Of a DNA stretch of 8,750 nucleotides, positions 1 to 6,287 are shown piece after piece. Numbering within the stretch: position 1 is the stretch's first letter; every line of letters starts with the position of its first letter. This DNA is from Candidatus Hydrogenedentota bacterium (GTDB taxonomy: Bacteria > Hydrogenedentota > Hydrogenedentia > Hydrogenedentales > CAITNO01): contig CAIJOU010000335.1 of the NCBI GenBank assembly GCA_903822375.1, positions 1-8,750 of the forward strand, written 5' to 3'. A program made the position numbers and the translations under genes. The notes below the pieces were generated by a model. It was given only the letters and a program-made list of their open reading frames with translations, was not told the origin of the DNA and searched no databases.

Positions 1-1835
1 CGGGCGCCGCGCTCTTTGCGGGCGTTATGGTTGTCTCCGGCATGCTGGCCGCACCGCTGCTGCTGCCCCTGGCCGAATTCGCCCGGCACACCGGCCGTGC
101 CGGTGCCGGGGCCGGCGTGGAGGATCTTGCGCCGCTGGGCTATGGCTGGAAACTCGTCAAGGCCCTGATCTTCTATGAGGGTCACGGGGCATACGAGGGC
201 ATCCGGGGCGGCGGCGCGGCGGTGGTCTCCTTTGCCGTGTTGGCCCTGCTTCTCAAGCCGCGCTGGAATGGGCTGCGCTGGTTCTTCCTGTTTGCCCTGG
301 TCTTGGACCTGAGTGTTTCCGAGCCCCTGCTGTTCGGGCGTGTGATTCGTGCCGTGGCCCCGTTTATCAGCAACAACCCGGGCCGGGGCATGGCCGTGGG
401 TTGCCTGCCCCTGGCGATGCTGGCCGGTTGGGGACTGGACGCGGTAATGCAGTCCTCCGTTTCCCTGCGCCGCCGGGCGGTCCTGTCCGCCGTGACCGTT
501 GCCGTGGGCGGCGCCGTGCTGGCGACGCTGCTGTTTGCCGCTCCGCCGGGCACCCACCCCGCCTCGCGCGTTGCCGTGGCGCTTCCCGCCATGGCCCTGG
601 CGGTTGCGTTGCTGGGGCTGTGGCTTCGCGAACACCTGCTTACCGGCATTGTCGCGGCGATGTTCGTTCTTGGCGAGATTTTGGCGTGGAACGGCGTGCT
701 CCTTCCGGACATGATGCAGGGTGCGATGATTTACCCGGCCCCCCTGCAGAATCTCGGCTCAAGAATGAACTATTCTTTGGAGAACCGGCGCATAACCGAC
801 GCCCAGCCCGACACGCGCCTCTACTTTCTTCAGTATGTCATGAACGGCTATGACCCGCTGCATCTGCTCGCGACAAGAAGCACCATCAGCCCCATCGTGA
901 TACCGCCGGACAAATACCTGGTGCGGTCGGTGGGGGCCTTCGAACCCAGCGCCATGAGCCAGCGGGGTAACCTGTTTCTGAAACGCCGCTTCTGGCTGGC
1001 GAAAGAGTACTGCCCCGGTCCGCTGCCCGGACACCAACGGCTCTATCCTTCCGCGCGGGTGGTGTTTTTGCCCGGCGCGGGGGACCTGCCGCTGCCTGCC
1101 GTCACCATGGACCAGATTCCCGAGACGGGTCTGTCGGAAAAGGGAAGTGAAACCAGTCTGCTCAGCGGCGGCCGCCCGCTGTTGATAAAGCACGAGATAA
1201 TGAAAGATCCCAACACCACCGCCACCATAGGCGAGGTGGCTCCCGACGGGCGGCACGCGTCCCTCTTCCTGACCGTTGTCGGGCAGGGTCCCATAAAGTT
1301 CTTCCCCGTGTTCAAGAACCTGGCCACCGGAGACATGCAGTTCGGCATCCAGTGCGACACCACCCTGAAAGCGGACGAGCCCAAAACCTTCGAGTTCCCC
1401 ATGCCGGACAGTGAACGGTCGCAGGTGTTCCTGCGGGTCGATTTCACCGAGCCCTTCCACGACCTGCTCATTACTGCCGCGGGCATGGTGACCGACGCCG
1501 GCGATGAGAAGGACCACATTCGGATCATGCGACAAACCGCCAACCAGGTTGACCTGCATCTGGCCGACCTTCCCGGGCCGCGGGTGCTGCTGTTTGTGGA
1601 CGGTTTCTATCCGGGCTGGAAAGCCACGGTGGACGGTAGGGAAGTGCCCATTCTCCCGGCCAACAATGCGTTCAAGGCCATTGTCGTTCCCGCGGGGTCC
1701 AGCGAGGTGCACTTTGTCTTCAGCTCGATGCGGGTTGCAGTGGGCCTGGCACTCGCGGGCATTGCAGTGGTTCTTATAGCCTCGACCATTTTCGCCGCAT
1801 GGTTGCAGCGTCGTCACGCCCTTGCCCATCCGTAG
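1..1835 (+). CDS. YfhO-family multi-spanning membrane protein, C-terminal part (5' end outside window)
   Basis: The frame is open from the first complete codon (base 3) to the TAG at 1833-1835. The ATG at 27 has no ribosome-binding site and falls inside a hydrophobic stretch that already begins before it, so it is probably internal and the gene is cut by the window edge. Counting from that Met, membrane segments are visible near residues 1-17, 65-97, 120-137, 150-171, 180-221 and, at the very end, about 572-596. Between the last two lies a roughly 340-residue soluble part, probably extracytoplasmic. It carries a family-like N-G-Y-D-P-L motif and, near its end, the characteristic block FYPGWKATVDG followed by N-N-A-F-K and V-P-A-G-S-S-E-V-H-F. 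This C-terminal pattern is the basis for the YfhO call. In Bacillus, YfhO is a GT-C-like glycosyltransferase that decorates lipoteichoic acid; in Gram-negative-type bacteria the role is unknown. A polyprenyl-sugar-dependent glycosyltransferase is plausible, but the N-terminal catalytic part is not visible. It converges on the next gene. Confidence 0.85.
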   Translation, partial: GAALFAGVMVVSGMLAAPLLLPLAEFARHTGRAGAGAGVEDLAPLGYGWKLVKALIFYEGHGAYEGIRGGGAAVVSFAVLALLLKPRWNGLRWFFLFALVLDLSVSEPLLFGRVIRAVAPFISNNPGRGMAVGCLPLAMLAGWGLDAVMQSSVSLRRRAVLSAVTVAVGGAVLATLLFAAPPGTHPASRVAVALPAMALAVALLGLWLREHLLTGIVAAMFVLGEILAWNGVLLPDMMQGAMIYPAPLQNLGSRMNYSLENRRITDAQPDTRLYFLQYVMNGYDPLHLLATRSTISPIVIPPDKYLVRSVGAFEPSAMSQRGNLFLKRRFWLAKEYCPGPLPGHQRLYPSARVVFLPGAGDLPLPAVTMDQIPETGLSEKGSETSLLSGGRPLLIKHEIMKDPNTTATIGEVAPDGRHASLFLTVVGQGPIKFFPVFKNLATGDMQFGIQCDTTLKADEPKTFEFPMPDSERSQVFLRVDFTEPFHDLLITAAGMVTDAGDEKDHIRIMRQTANQVDLHLADLPGPRVLLFVDGFYPGWKATVDGREVPILPANNAFKAIVVPAGSSEVHFVFSSMRVAVGLALAGIAVVLIASTIFAAWLQRRHALAHP

Positions 1836-1871
1836 GGTGTGCGCAGTCCGCCGCGGCGGACGGAGCGCACC
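1836..1871 (+). terminator. GC-rich hairpin after the YfhO-family gene (possible terminator, no U-tract)
   Basis: Immediately after the TAG stop, bases 1846-1861 read GTCCGCCGCGGCGGAC, a perfect 16-bp palindrome that can fold as a 6-bp stem with a CGCG loop. It is flanked by TGCGC (1840-1844) and GCGCA (1865-1869), which extend the stem across a small asymmetric bulge. There is no run of T after it on either strand, so it does not fit a classical intrinsic terminator. It could still halt or protect convergent transcripts. The structure is seen in the sequence; the function is inferred. Confidence 0.4.
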
Positions 1872-1905
1872 CAGTTGTGGCGCGGTTTCCCGACCACACC
1901 ACAAC

Positions 1906-1928
1906 CCACGCCACGACCCGCGGCGTGG
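1906..1928 (-). terminator. Hairpin just downstream of the WD40 gene (weak terminator candidate)
   Basis: CCACGCC (1906-1912) pairs with GGCGTGG (1922-1928), a 7-bp perfect stem around a 9-base loop. On the minus strand it starts 2 bases after the TAA stop of the WD40 gene (1931-1933). The bases that follow on that strand are G/T-rich (GTTGTGGTGTGG) rather than a T-tract, so termination here is only a possibility. Confidence 0.3.
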
Positions 1929-1930
1929 TG

Positions 1931-4456
1931 TTACGGTTTTCCCGTGCGTTTCCACACCTCGACCCGTTCCAGCAGCGTGTTGCCGGATGACTGCGCCAAT
2001 TGCCGGGGAAGCGCCAGTCGAAACAGGGGCGGTTGCAGGACCGGTTCGGTGATGGTCAGCAGGTACCGCCCCCCGCGGTCAAAGCAAAGTTTGGCGGGAG
2101 TGGCATCGTTGCCCCCCGTTGCGGCCGTCGAGAGCGTCAATACCTCCCTTCCGTCCTCCGCACTCCACAACTTGAAGCTGCCGTCACGGCCGGCCGTGGC
2201 GATGCGCGTGCCCTCGGGGCTGAAGGCGACATCCTGAATGTCGCTGCCATGGGCGCTTGCCCGCCATTGCTCGGTTCCCGAGTCCGTCTGCCACAGCACC
2301 AGTCGGCCGTCCTTTCCGCCGGTGGCGAGATGCGCACCCGCCGGATCAAACGCAATCGAGCAGACCAGCGAGTCATGGCCCTGCAGCCACTGGGGTGTTT
2401 CAGGATGGTCCAGGTTCCACAGGTACGCGCCGCCGCGCCATTCTTTCTCGGAGAGCACCTGCGCGCCGAGCGCGAGCCGCTTTTGGTCGGGCGACCAAGT
2501 CAGCGCCGCGGTGAAACTTGTGGGCACGCTGAACTGCGCCGCCTTGGTCCAGGAGGCCGTGTCGTACAGAATCACGTCCTGTTGTCCGCGCATCAGCGTC
2601 GGGTCTTCGGGCAGCGTGCACACGGCAAGCTGGGTGCCGTCGCCGCGGAAAGCGAGGTCCACCACCCCGGCCAGTTTCGAAACAACGGCACCGGAGGCCG
2701 CATCATACACGTCCAGCCATGACCCGGCACGCACGGCGACAAACTGGTCCTGTGCGCCCGTAAAACCGACCCGGTCCGCGTCGGCCGACAAGGGGATGCG
2801 GGATGCGGCCGAAGCGTCGGCAACATTCCACAGCAGCAGTGCCCGGTCCCGCGGGGCAGTCTCGACGGCCGATGCGAGCCGTGCCCCCGCGCGGTCAAAG
2901 GCGAGCAGTTTCACCTTCGCGCCGGCGGTATCCAGCGTGGCGGTTCGCACGCCCGTTTCAGCGCTCCACAGCGCGATCCCGCCGCCCACCGAACCGGCGA
3001 CAATCCCCGTCGCCCCGCTGGTGGACACAGTGCCGGGCGTGACATATTGCAACTCCCGGGTCAGGTCCCAAACCCGCGCGGTGCCGTCGAACGAGCCTGT
3101 GGCGAGTTTGTCACCCGCAGGATTGAACGCGAGCGAGAAGAGGGGGCGGTCGTGGCCGCGCAGCGTTTGGACCGGATGCAGGGAGGGGCATTCCCAAATG
3201 CGCGCGATGCGGTCGAATCCCGCCGTGGCCAGCCACTTTCCATCCGGTCGGAACGCGACCTTGCGCACCGTCTCCAGGTGCGCGCGGGGAACGCGCTGCT
3301 CACTGTCGTTGGTTCGGTTCCAGAGAATCACGTCGCCGTCCATGGTGCCCGCCGCCAGCATTGCGCCGTCCGGACTGAACGCCAGGGTGTCGGGTTGGCT
3401 GAAATGTCCGGCAATCTCCCGAATCTGCTTCCATTCCTTCGTGTCCCACACCTGGGCGGCGTTGTCCAGCGCCAGCGCGACCCGCGCGCCGTCGGAACTG
3501 AATGCGGCGCCGTGCAGCGACACGACATCGCCCAAATCGATCTGGCCCGCCTTTCTGCCCGAAGGCAGGTCAAGCAGTGACACGGTCCGCACCAGGCCGG
3601 CATCTCCGAGATCGCTGCTGGCCAGCAGCAGGTGGTCGCCTTTCGGCGACAGCCAAATCTCGAATCCCTGCTGTGACCGCACAGGACGTTCGAACACGAC
3701 CGCGTGTGAGTCCACATCCCATACGCGCAGCGTGCGGTCTGTGTTGAGCGCCGCCGCACGCCGGCCGTCGGCCGAAAGGGAAAGGAAATTGCGGGTCAGC
3801 GCGTCGCCGGGCTCGTCAAAGCGCAACAACTCCCGGCCATCCGCCACGTTCCACACCACCACGGCCCTGGCCGAGGAGACCGCCAGTCGCTCCCCCGCCG
3901 CATCCACCGCCACGGCGCTGCCGAAACCGCCCGACTCGACAAGGGTCCGCACAATCTCGCCCGTGGCAAGGTCGTTGGCGGCCACCATTCCGTCGGGCCG
4001 CGCCGTGACCAGTTGCTTGCCGCCGTCGCAGAAAGCCACGAACATGCCGCCGGTGCGCAGTGCCATGCTGTCCGCATTGGCCTCCCGGGCCAGGTGCATC
4101 CATTCCCAGTCGCGCAGCGCCGTTGGCGCGGCGTTCAGCAGTGCCCGCGCCTGCCCCATTCGGCTTTCCTGCACGGAACGCTGGGCAAGTGCAATGTCCG
4201 CGAAATACAGGTCATGTTCCGCGCGGCTGCGCTCCTGCTCGGCCGTGACGCGTGCGTATTCCGCCTTGGCGCGCTCCTGCTCGGCCTGGATTCGCGCCGC
4301 TGTCGCCCGGTCCCTCTCCTCCGCGGTGATGCGCTCCTGCGCCCGTGCCGAATCCCGCTCCCGGTGCAGGGATACGAAAGCGTAGACACCCATCCCCAGC
4401 AGGATTCCCGCCGCCAGCGCGGCCAGGCCGCAGAGTTTGTTGTGATTTGGGTTCAT
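1931..4456 (-). CDS. Membrane-anchored coiled-coil WD40-repeat protein (841 aa, no kinase domain)
   Basis: I chose the ATG at 4456-4454, which gives 841 residues. The frame stays open upstream to 4855, but that extension is low-complexity, lacks domain character and would lie antisense to the next gene. A promoter candidate (4510-4539) also fits the shorter start. In order: one membrane segment at about residues 8-30; a highly charged Ala/Glu/Arg coiled coil at about 31-82; a linker with LYFADIALAQ (83-92) and W-E-W (117-119); then from about 130 to the end some 15-16 blade-like units. The best of these are typical WD40 repeats, with S-P-D-G turns, G-H starts and endings such as RVWDL, RIWEC or KLWSA. 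The linker resembles the segment between transmembrane helix and WD40 tail in planctomycete-type Ser/Thr kinases, but no kinase precedes it here. With this many units it probably folds as two propellers facing the periplasm. Role: likely a protein-binding scaffold; partners unknown. No signal of decay is seen. Confidence 0.9.
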   Translation of the reverse strand: MNPNHNKLCGLAALAAGILLGMGVYAFVSLHRERDSARAQERITAEERDRATAARIQAEQERAKAEYARVTAEQERSRAEHDLYFADIALAQRSVQESRMGQARALLNAAPTALRDWEWMHLAREANADSMALRTGGMFVAFCDGGKQLVTARPDGMVAANDLATGEIVRTLVESGGFGSAVAVDAAGERLAVSSARAVVVWNVADGRELLRFDEPGDALTRNFLSLSADGRRAAALNTDRTLRVWDVDSHAVVFERPVRSQQGFEIWLSPKGDHLLLASSDLGDAGLVRTVSLLDLPSGRKAGQIDLGDVVSLHGAAFSSDGARVALALDNAAQVWDTKEWKQIREIAGHFSQPDTLAFSPDGAMLAAGTMDGDVILWNRTNDSEQRVPRAHLETVRKVAFRPDGKWLATAGFDRIARIWECPSLHPVQTLRGHDRPLFSLAFNPAGDKLATGSFDGTARVWDLTRELQYVTPGTVSTSGATGIVAGSVGGGIALWSAETGVRTATLDTAGAKVKLLAFDRAGARLASAVETAPRDRALLLWNVADASAASRIPLSADADRVGFTGAQDQFVAVRAGSWLDVYDAASGAVVSKLAGVVDLAFRGDGTQLAVCTLPEDPTLMRGQQDVILYDTASWTKAAQFSVPTSFTAALTWSPDQKRLALGAQVLSEKEWRGGAYLWNLDHPETPQWLQGHDSLVCSIAFDPAGAHLATGGKDGRLVLWQTDSGTEQWRASAHGSDIQDVAFSPEGTRIATAGRDGSFKLWSAEDGREVLTLSTAATGGNDATPAKLCFDRGGRYLLTITEPVLQPPLFRLALPRQLAQSSGNTLLERVEVWKRTGKP
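4229..4286 (-). repeat. Direct repeat of 16 bp inside the coiled-coil segment of the WD40 gene
   Basis: GCGCTCCTGCTCGGCC occurs at 4229-4244 and again at 4271-4286 (plus-strand reading), exactly 42 bp apart. On the coding strand each copy encodes A-E-Q-E-R, so the coiled coil contains a 14-residue (two-heptad) internal duplication. It is part of the gene, not a mobile repeat. Confidence 0.7.
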
Positions 4457-4474
4457 GCCTGTCAGGCACCCCTC
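4456..4474 (-). promoter_or_regulatory. Ribosome-binding site of the WD40 gene with a near-palindrome over the start codon
   Basis: On the minus strand GAGGGG (4474-4469) is the only Shine-Dalgarno-like run near the chosen ATG, but the gap to the ATG is 12 bases, longer than usual. The gap is filled by TGCCTGTCAGGCA (4456-4468, plus-strand reading), a 13-bp near-perfect inverted repeat with one central base that includes the first base of the start codon. It could be an operator half-site pair. As RNA, only a small stem could form, which would bring the Shine-Dalgarno run closer to the ATG. Function is inferred. Confidence 0.45.
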
Positions 4475-4509
4475 GTTGACGGGCCGACTTGCGCGCAGCC
4501 CGTCCGTTG

Positions 4510-4539
4510 ATTGTCCACAACGGCGAGAGCCGATGTCAA
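4510..4539 (-). promoter_or_regulatory. Sigma70-type promoter candidate for the WD40 gene
   Basis: On the minus strand there is a perfect TTGACA (4539-4534), an 18-bp spacer, and GACAAT (4515-4510; four of six consensus bases). Transcription would start near 4503, giving a leader of about 47 bases before the ATG at 4456. The leader would begin with a stem of 7 bp (GACGGGC 4478-4484 with GCCCGTC 4498-4504 on the plus strand), which could stabilise the 5' end of the message. Confidence 0.5.
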
Positions 4540-4585
4540 TGCCGCGGCGGTGCCCTGGCGATGGGGGATGGGTGCGACCCGCCGC

Positions 4586-4614
4586 TTGACTGTATTGCGC
4601 CGGTGGGTTACGCT
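4586..4614 (+). promoter_or_regulatory. Sigma70-type promoter candidate for the oxidoreductase gene
   Basis: TTGACT (4586-4591) is followed after 17 bp by TACGCT (4609-4614). The -35 box matches five of six consensus bases; the -10 box keeps only the key first, second and last bases. The start would be near 4621, about 35 bases before the ATG. It is back-to-back with the minus-strand promoter candidate, with 46 bp between the two -35 boxes. Confidence 0.45.
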
Positions 4615-4643
4615 GGCCGCACTGATATGACGCGTAACCAAAC

Positions 4644-4649
4644 AGGAGA
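4644..4649 (+). promoter_or_regulatory. Ribosome-binding site of the oxidoreductase gene
   Basis: AGGAGA lies 6 bases before the ATG at 4656. This is a near-consensus Shine-Dalgarno sequence at normal spacing and fixes the start of the gene. Confidence 0.85.
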
Positions 4650-4655
4650 ACTTCC

Positions 4656-6032
4656 ATGAGCAGCATCCTTTCCCGACGCGCGTTTCTGGCTTCCGCGACG
4701 ACGAGCGCCCTTGCGACCGGCTGCGCGACCACCGGGGTGAACACGGCCAAAGTGGTGCCCGGCAAACTGTCACCCAACGAGAAGCTGAACATTGCCGGGA
4801 TTGGCGTGGGCGGCATGGGAAAGGGCAACCTCGACGCGAGCAACACGGAGAACATCGTGGCGCTGTGCGACGTGGATGATGCCTACGCGGCCAAGACCTA
4901 TGCGGCCTATCCGAACGCGAAACGCTTCACCGACTTTCGGAAGATGTTCGACGCCATGGAGAAGGAGATTGATGCGGTGATTGTGGCCACGCCGGACCAC
5001 AACCACGCCATCACCGCAATTGCCGCGATGCGGCACGGCAAGCATGTCTATTGCCAGAAACCGCTGGCCCACAGCCTGCACGAGGTGCGCACGCTGATGG
5101 AGACGGCCCGCGAGTGCAAAGTGCAAACGCAGATGGGCAACCAGGGCCACTCGTCGGAGGAGAGCCGCCGCCTGTGCGAGTGGATACAGGACGGGGCCAT
5201 TGGCCCCGTGCGCGAGGTGCACGCGTGGAGCGACCGTCCCGTGGGCGGCGATCCATGGTCGACTTTCCCCGTGGTGAAACGCCCCAGCGACTCGCCGCCG
5301 GTGCCGCAAACACTCAACTGGGACCTGTGGCTGGGCCCGGCAAAGAAGCGTCCGTACAACCCTGTGTACTGCCCGCTCACGTGGCGCGGCTGGTACGACT
5401 TTGGCACGGGCGCGCTGGGCGACATGGGCTGCCATATTCTCGACCCGTCTTTTTGGGGACTCAAGCTGGGACACCCCACCAGTGTCCAGGCGACCACCAC
5501 GCACTGGGAGAAACTGGTCGAAAGCGAAACATTCCCGCGCGCGTCCATCGTGCGCTATGAATTTCCCGCGCGCGGCAACATGCCGCCCGTCAGCCTGACC
5601 TGGTATGACGGACGGCTCAAGCCGCCCATCCCGCGCGACTTCGCGCCCGGAGACAAGCTCGACAGCAACGGTGCCCTGCTCATCGGCGACAAAGGCACCA
5701 TTCTGCACGCATCGCACGGAGCCGGGAATCTCACACTGCTGCCCAAGGCCTACGCGGCCGAGTACAAACAGCCGCCCAAAACCCTGCCGCGCGTGACGGT
5801 CGGCGGAAGCAAGCACGAGCAGGACTGGATACGCGCCTGCAAGGACGGCAATCCGGCCAGTTCCAATTTCGAGTACGGCGGCGCGCTTACGGAGATGGTG
5901 TTGTTGGGCGTGCTGGCCATGCGCCTGAAAGACCGCAAACTCCTATGGGACGGCGCGGCGTTCCGGTTTACCAATGACGAAGAGGCCAATGCGCTGGTCA
6001 ATCCGCCTTATAACAACGGCTGGACGTTGTAA
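4656..6032 (+). CDS. Tat-exported Gfo/Idh/MocA-family NAD(P)-dependent oxidoreductase
   Basis: 458 residues, complete, with a strong ribosome-binding site. The N-terminus has a twin-arginine signal (S-R-R-A-F-L, residues 6-11) and a short hydrophobic run ending in A-T-G-C at 20-23. The protein is therefore probably exported folded; Cys23 could be lipidated, though Ala at -3 makes a poor lipobox. A Rossmann fold follows: G-x-G-x-x-G at 50-55, Asp72 after the second strand (usually favours NAD over NADP), and V-I-V-A-T-P-D-H-N-H at 108-117. The usual E-K-P is present as Q-K-P with Lys135, the conserved family lysine. The C-terminal domain has G-D-M-G-C-H-I-L-D-P around 255-264; its His260 sits where these enzymes carry a catalytic or substrate-binding histidine. 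Family members oxidise, reduce or epimerise sugars, inositols and related compounds, sometimes with tightly held cofactor, which would suit an exported enzyme. The substrate cannot be told from the sequence. It is transcribed divergently from the WD40 gene; no other sugar gene is adjacent. Confidence 0.93.
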   Translation: MSSILSRRAFLASATTSALATGCATTGVNTAKVVPGKLSPNEKLNIAGIGVGGMGKGNLDASNTENIVALCDVDDAYAAKTYAAYPNAKRFTDFRKMFDAMEKEIDAVIVATPDHNHAITAIAAMRHGKHVYCQKPLAHSLHEVRTLMETARECKVQTQMGNQGHSSEESRRLCEWIQDGAIGPVREVHAWSDRPVGGDPWSTFPVVKRPSDSPPVPQTLNWDLWLGPAKKRPYNPVYCPLTWRGWYDFGTGALGDMGCHILDPSFWGLKLGHPTSVQATTTHWEKLVESETFPRASIVRYEFPARGNMPPVSLTWYDGRLKPPIPRDFAPGDKLDSNGALLIGDKGTILHASHGAGNLTLLPKAYAAEYKQPPKTLPRVTVGGSKHEQDWIRACKDGNPASSNFEYGGALTEMVLLGVLAMRLKDRKLLWDGAAFRFTNDEEANALVNPPYNNGWTL

Positions 6033-6167
6033 AGCAACCGCAGTAAGAACTGGCCGGTTTCTGCCATAATAATGTGCAAAGTGCGCAAATAAGCGCGCAT
6101 GAACAAGACTGGCGCTAATTGTGTGCGATAATTCAAGGCCTCTGTATATTGGGGTTGTGAAACGGCC

Positions 6168-6205
6168 GTAGACCACATTCTGTAAGCAACTTTGGGTCGA
6201 CCACA
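6168..6205 (+). repeat. Direct repeat GT(A/C)GACCACA upstream of the ftsK promoter
   Basis: GTAGACCACA (6168-6177) and GTCGACCACA (6196-6205) differ at one base and start 28 bp apart. The second copy ends 8 bp before the -35 box of the ftsK promoter candidate. Position and spacing suit paired binding sites for a transcription factor. The repeat is seen directly; its function is inferred, and a 10-bp repeat can arise by chance. Confidence 0.4.
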
Positions 6206-6213
6206 ATATATGG

Positions 6214-6242
6214 TTGCAAAATAATTAGTCTTCTGCTAATAT
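6214..6242 (+). promoter_or_regulatory. Sigma70-type promoter candidate for ftsK
   Basis: TTGCAA (6214-6219) and TAATAT (6237-6242) are separated by 17 bp, each matching four of six consensus bases, in AT-rich sequence. The start would fall near 6249, giving a leader of about 39 bases before the TTG start at 6288. A perfect TTGACA also occurs at 6248-6253, but no -10-like sequence follows it at the right distance. Confidence 0.5.
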
Positions 6243-6273
6243 TTTCCTTGACATGGGCATAGTAGACCCGGTC

Positions 6274-6281
6274 AGGGAGAG
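6274..6281 (+). promoter_or_regulatory. Ribosome-binding site deciding the TTG start of ftsK
   Basis: AGGGAGAG ends 6 bases before the TTG at 6288. The first in-frame ATG (6345) has no comparable sequence before it. The frame is closed upstream by TGA at 6249-6251, so TTG 6288 is the best start. Confidence 0.7.
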
Positions 6282-6287
6282 TGCGCA

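Larger units (their letters stand above)
6033..6287. other. AT-richer intergenic region between the oxidoreductase gene and ftsK
   Basis: These 255 bp are visibly richer in A+T than the rest of the window, especially 6100-6250. I see no gene in them. A short ATG frame at 6099-6131 would give ten residues and has no ribosome-binding site. Small inverted repeats exist, for example TGCGC 6082-6086 with GCGCA 6095-6099, but none is followed by a T-tract, so no clear terminator for the oxidoreductase gene is visible. The right-hand part holds the ftsK control elements listed separately. Confidence 0.7.

Noticed and set aside
759..1955. Minus-strand open frame of 398 codons opposite the YfhO-family gene
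   Set aside because: No recognisable motif and fully antisense to a gene with clear family motifs; it also overlaps the end of the WD40 gene.
2238..4385. Long plus-strand open frame (715 codons) opposite the WD40 gene
   Set aside because: Composition is Ser/Arg/Pro/Ala-rich with no recognisable domain, as expected for the antisense frame of a GC-rich gene; the minus-strand product has clear WD40 repeats.
4457..4855. N-terminal extension of the WD40 reading frame by 133 codons
   Set aside because: It overlaps the oxidoreductase gene antisense, has no domain or signal character, and the promoter and membrane-anchor positions fit the ATG at 4456.
6099..6131. Ten-residue open frame in the gap before ftsK, as a possible leader peptide
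   Set aside because: No ribosome-binding site, no run of regulatory codons, and it lies upstream of the promoter candidate, so it would not be on the ftsK transcript.
6248..6253. Perfect TTGACA as a -35 box for ftsK
   Set aside because: No -10-like hexamer lies 16-18 bp downstream (GTCAGG at 17 bp), and the ribosome-binding site begins there.
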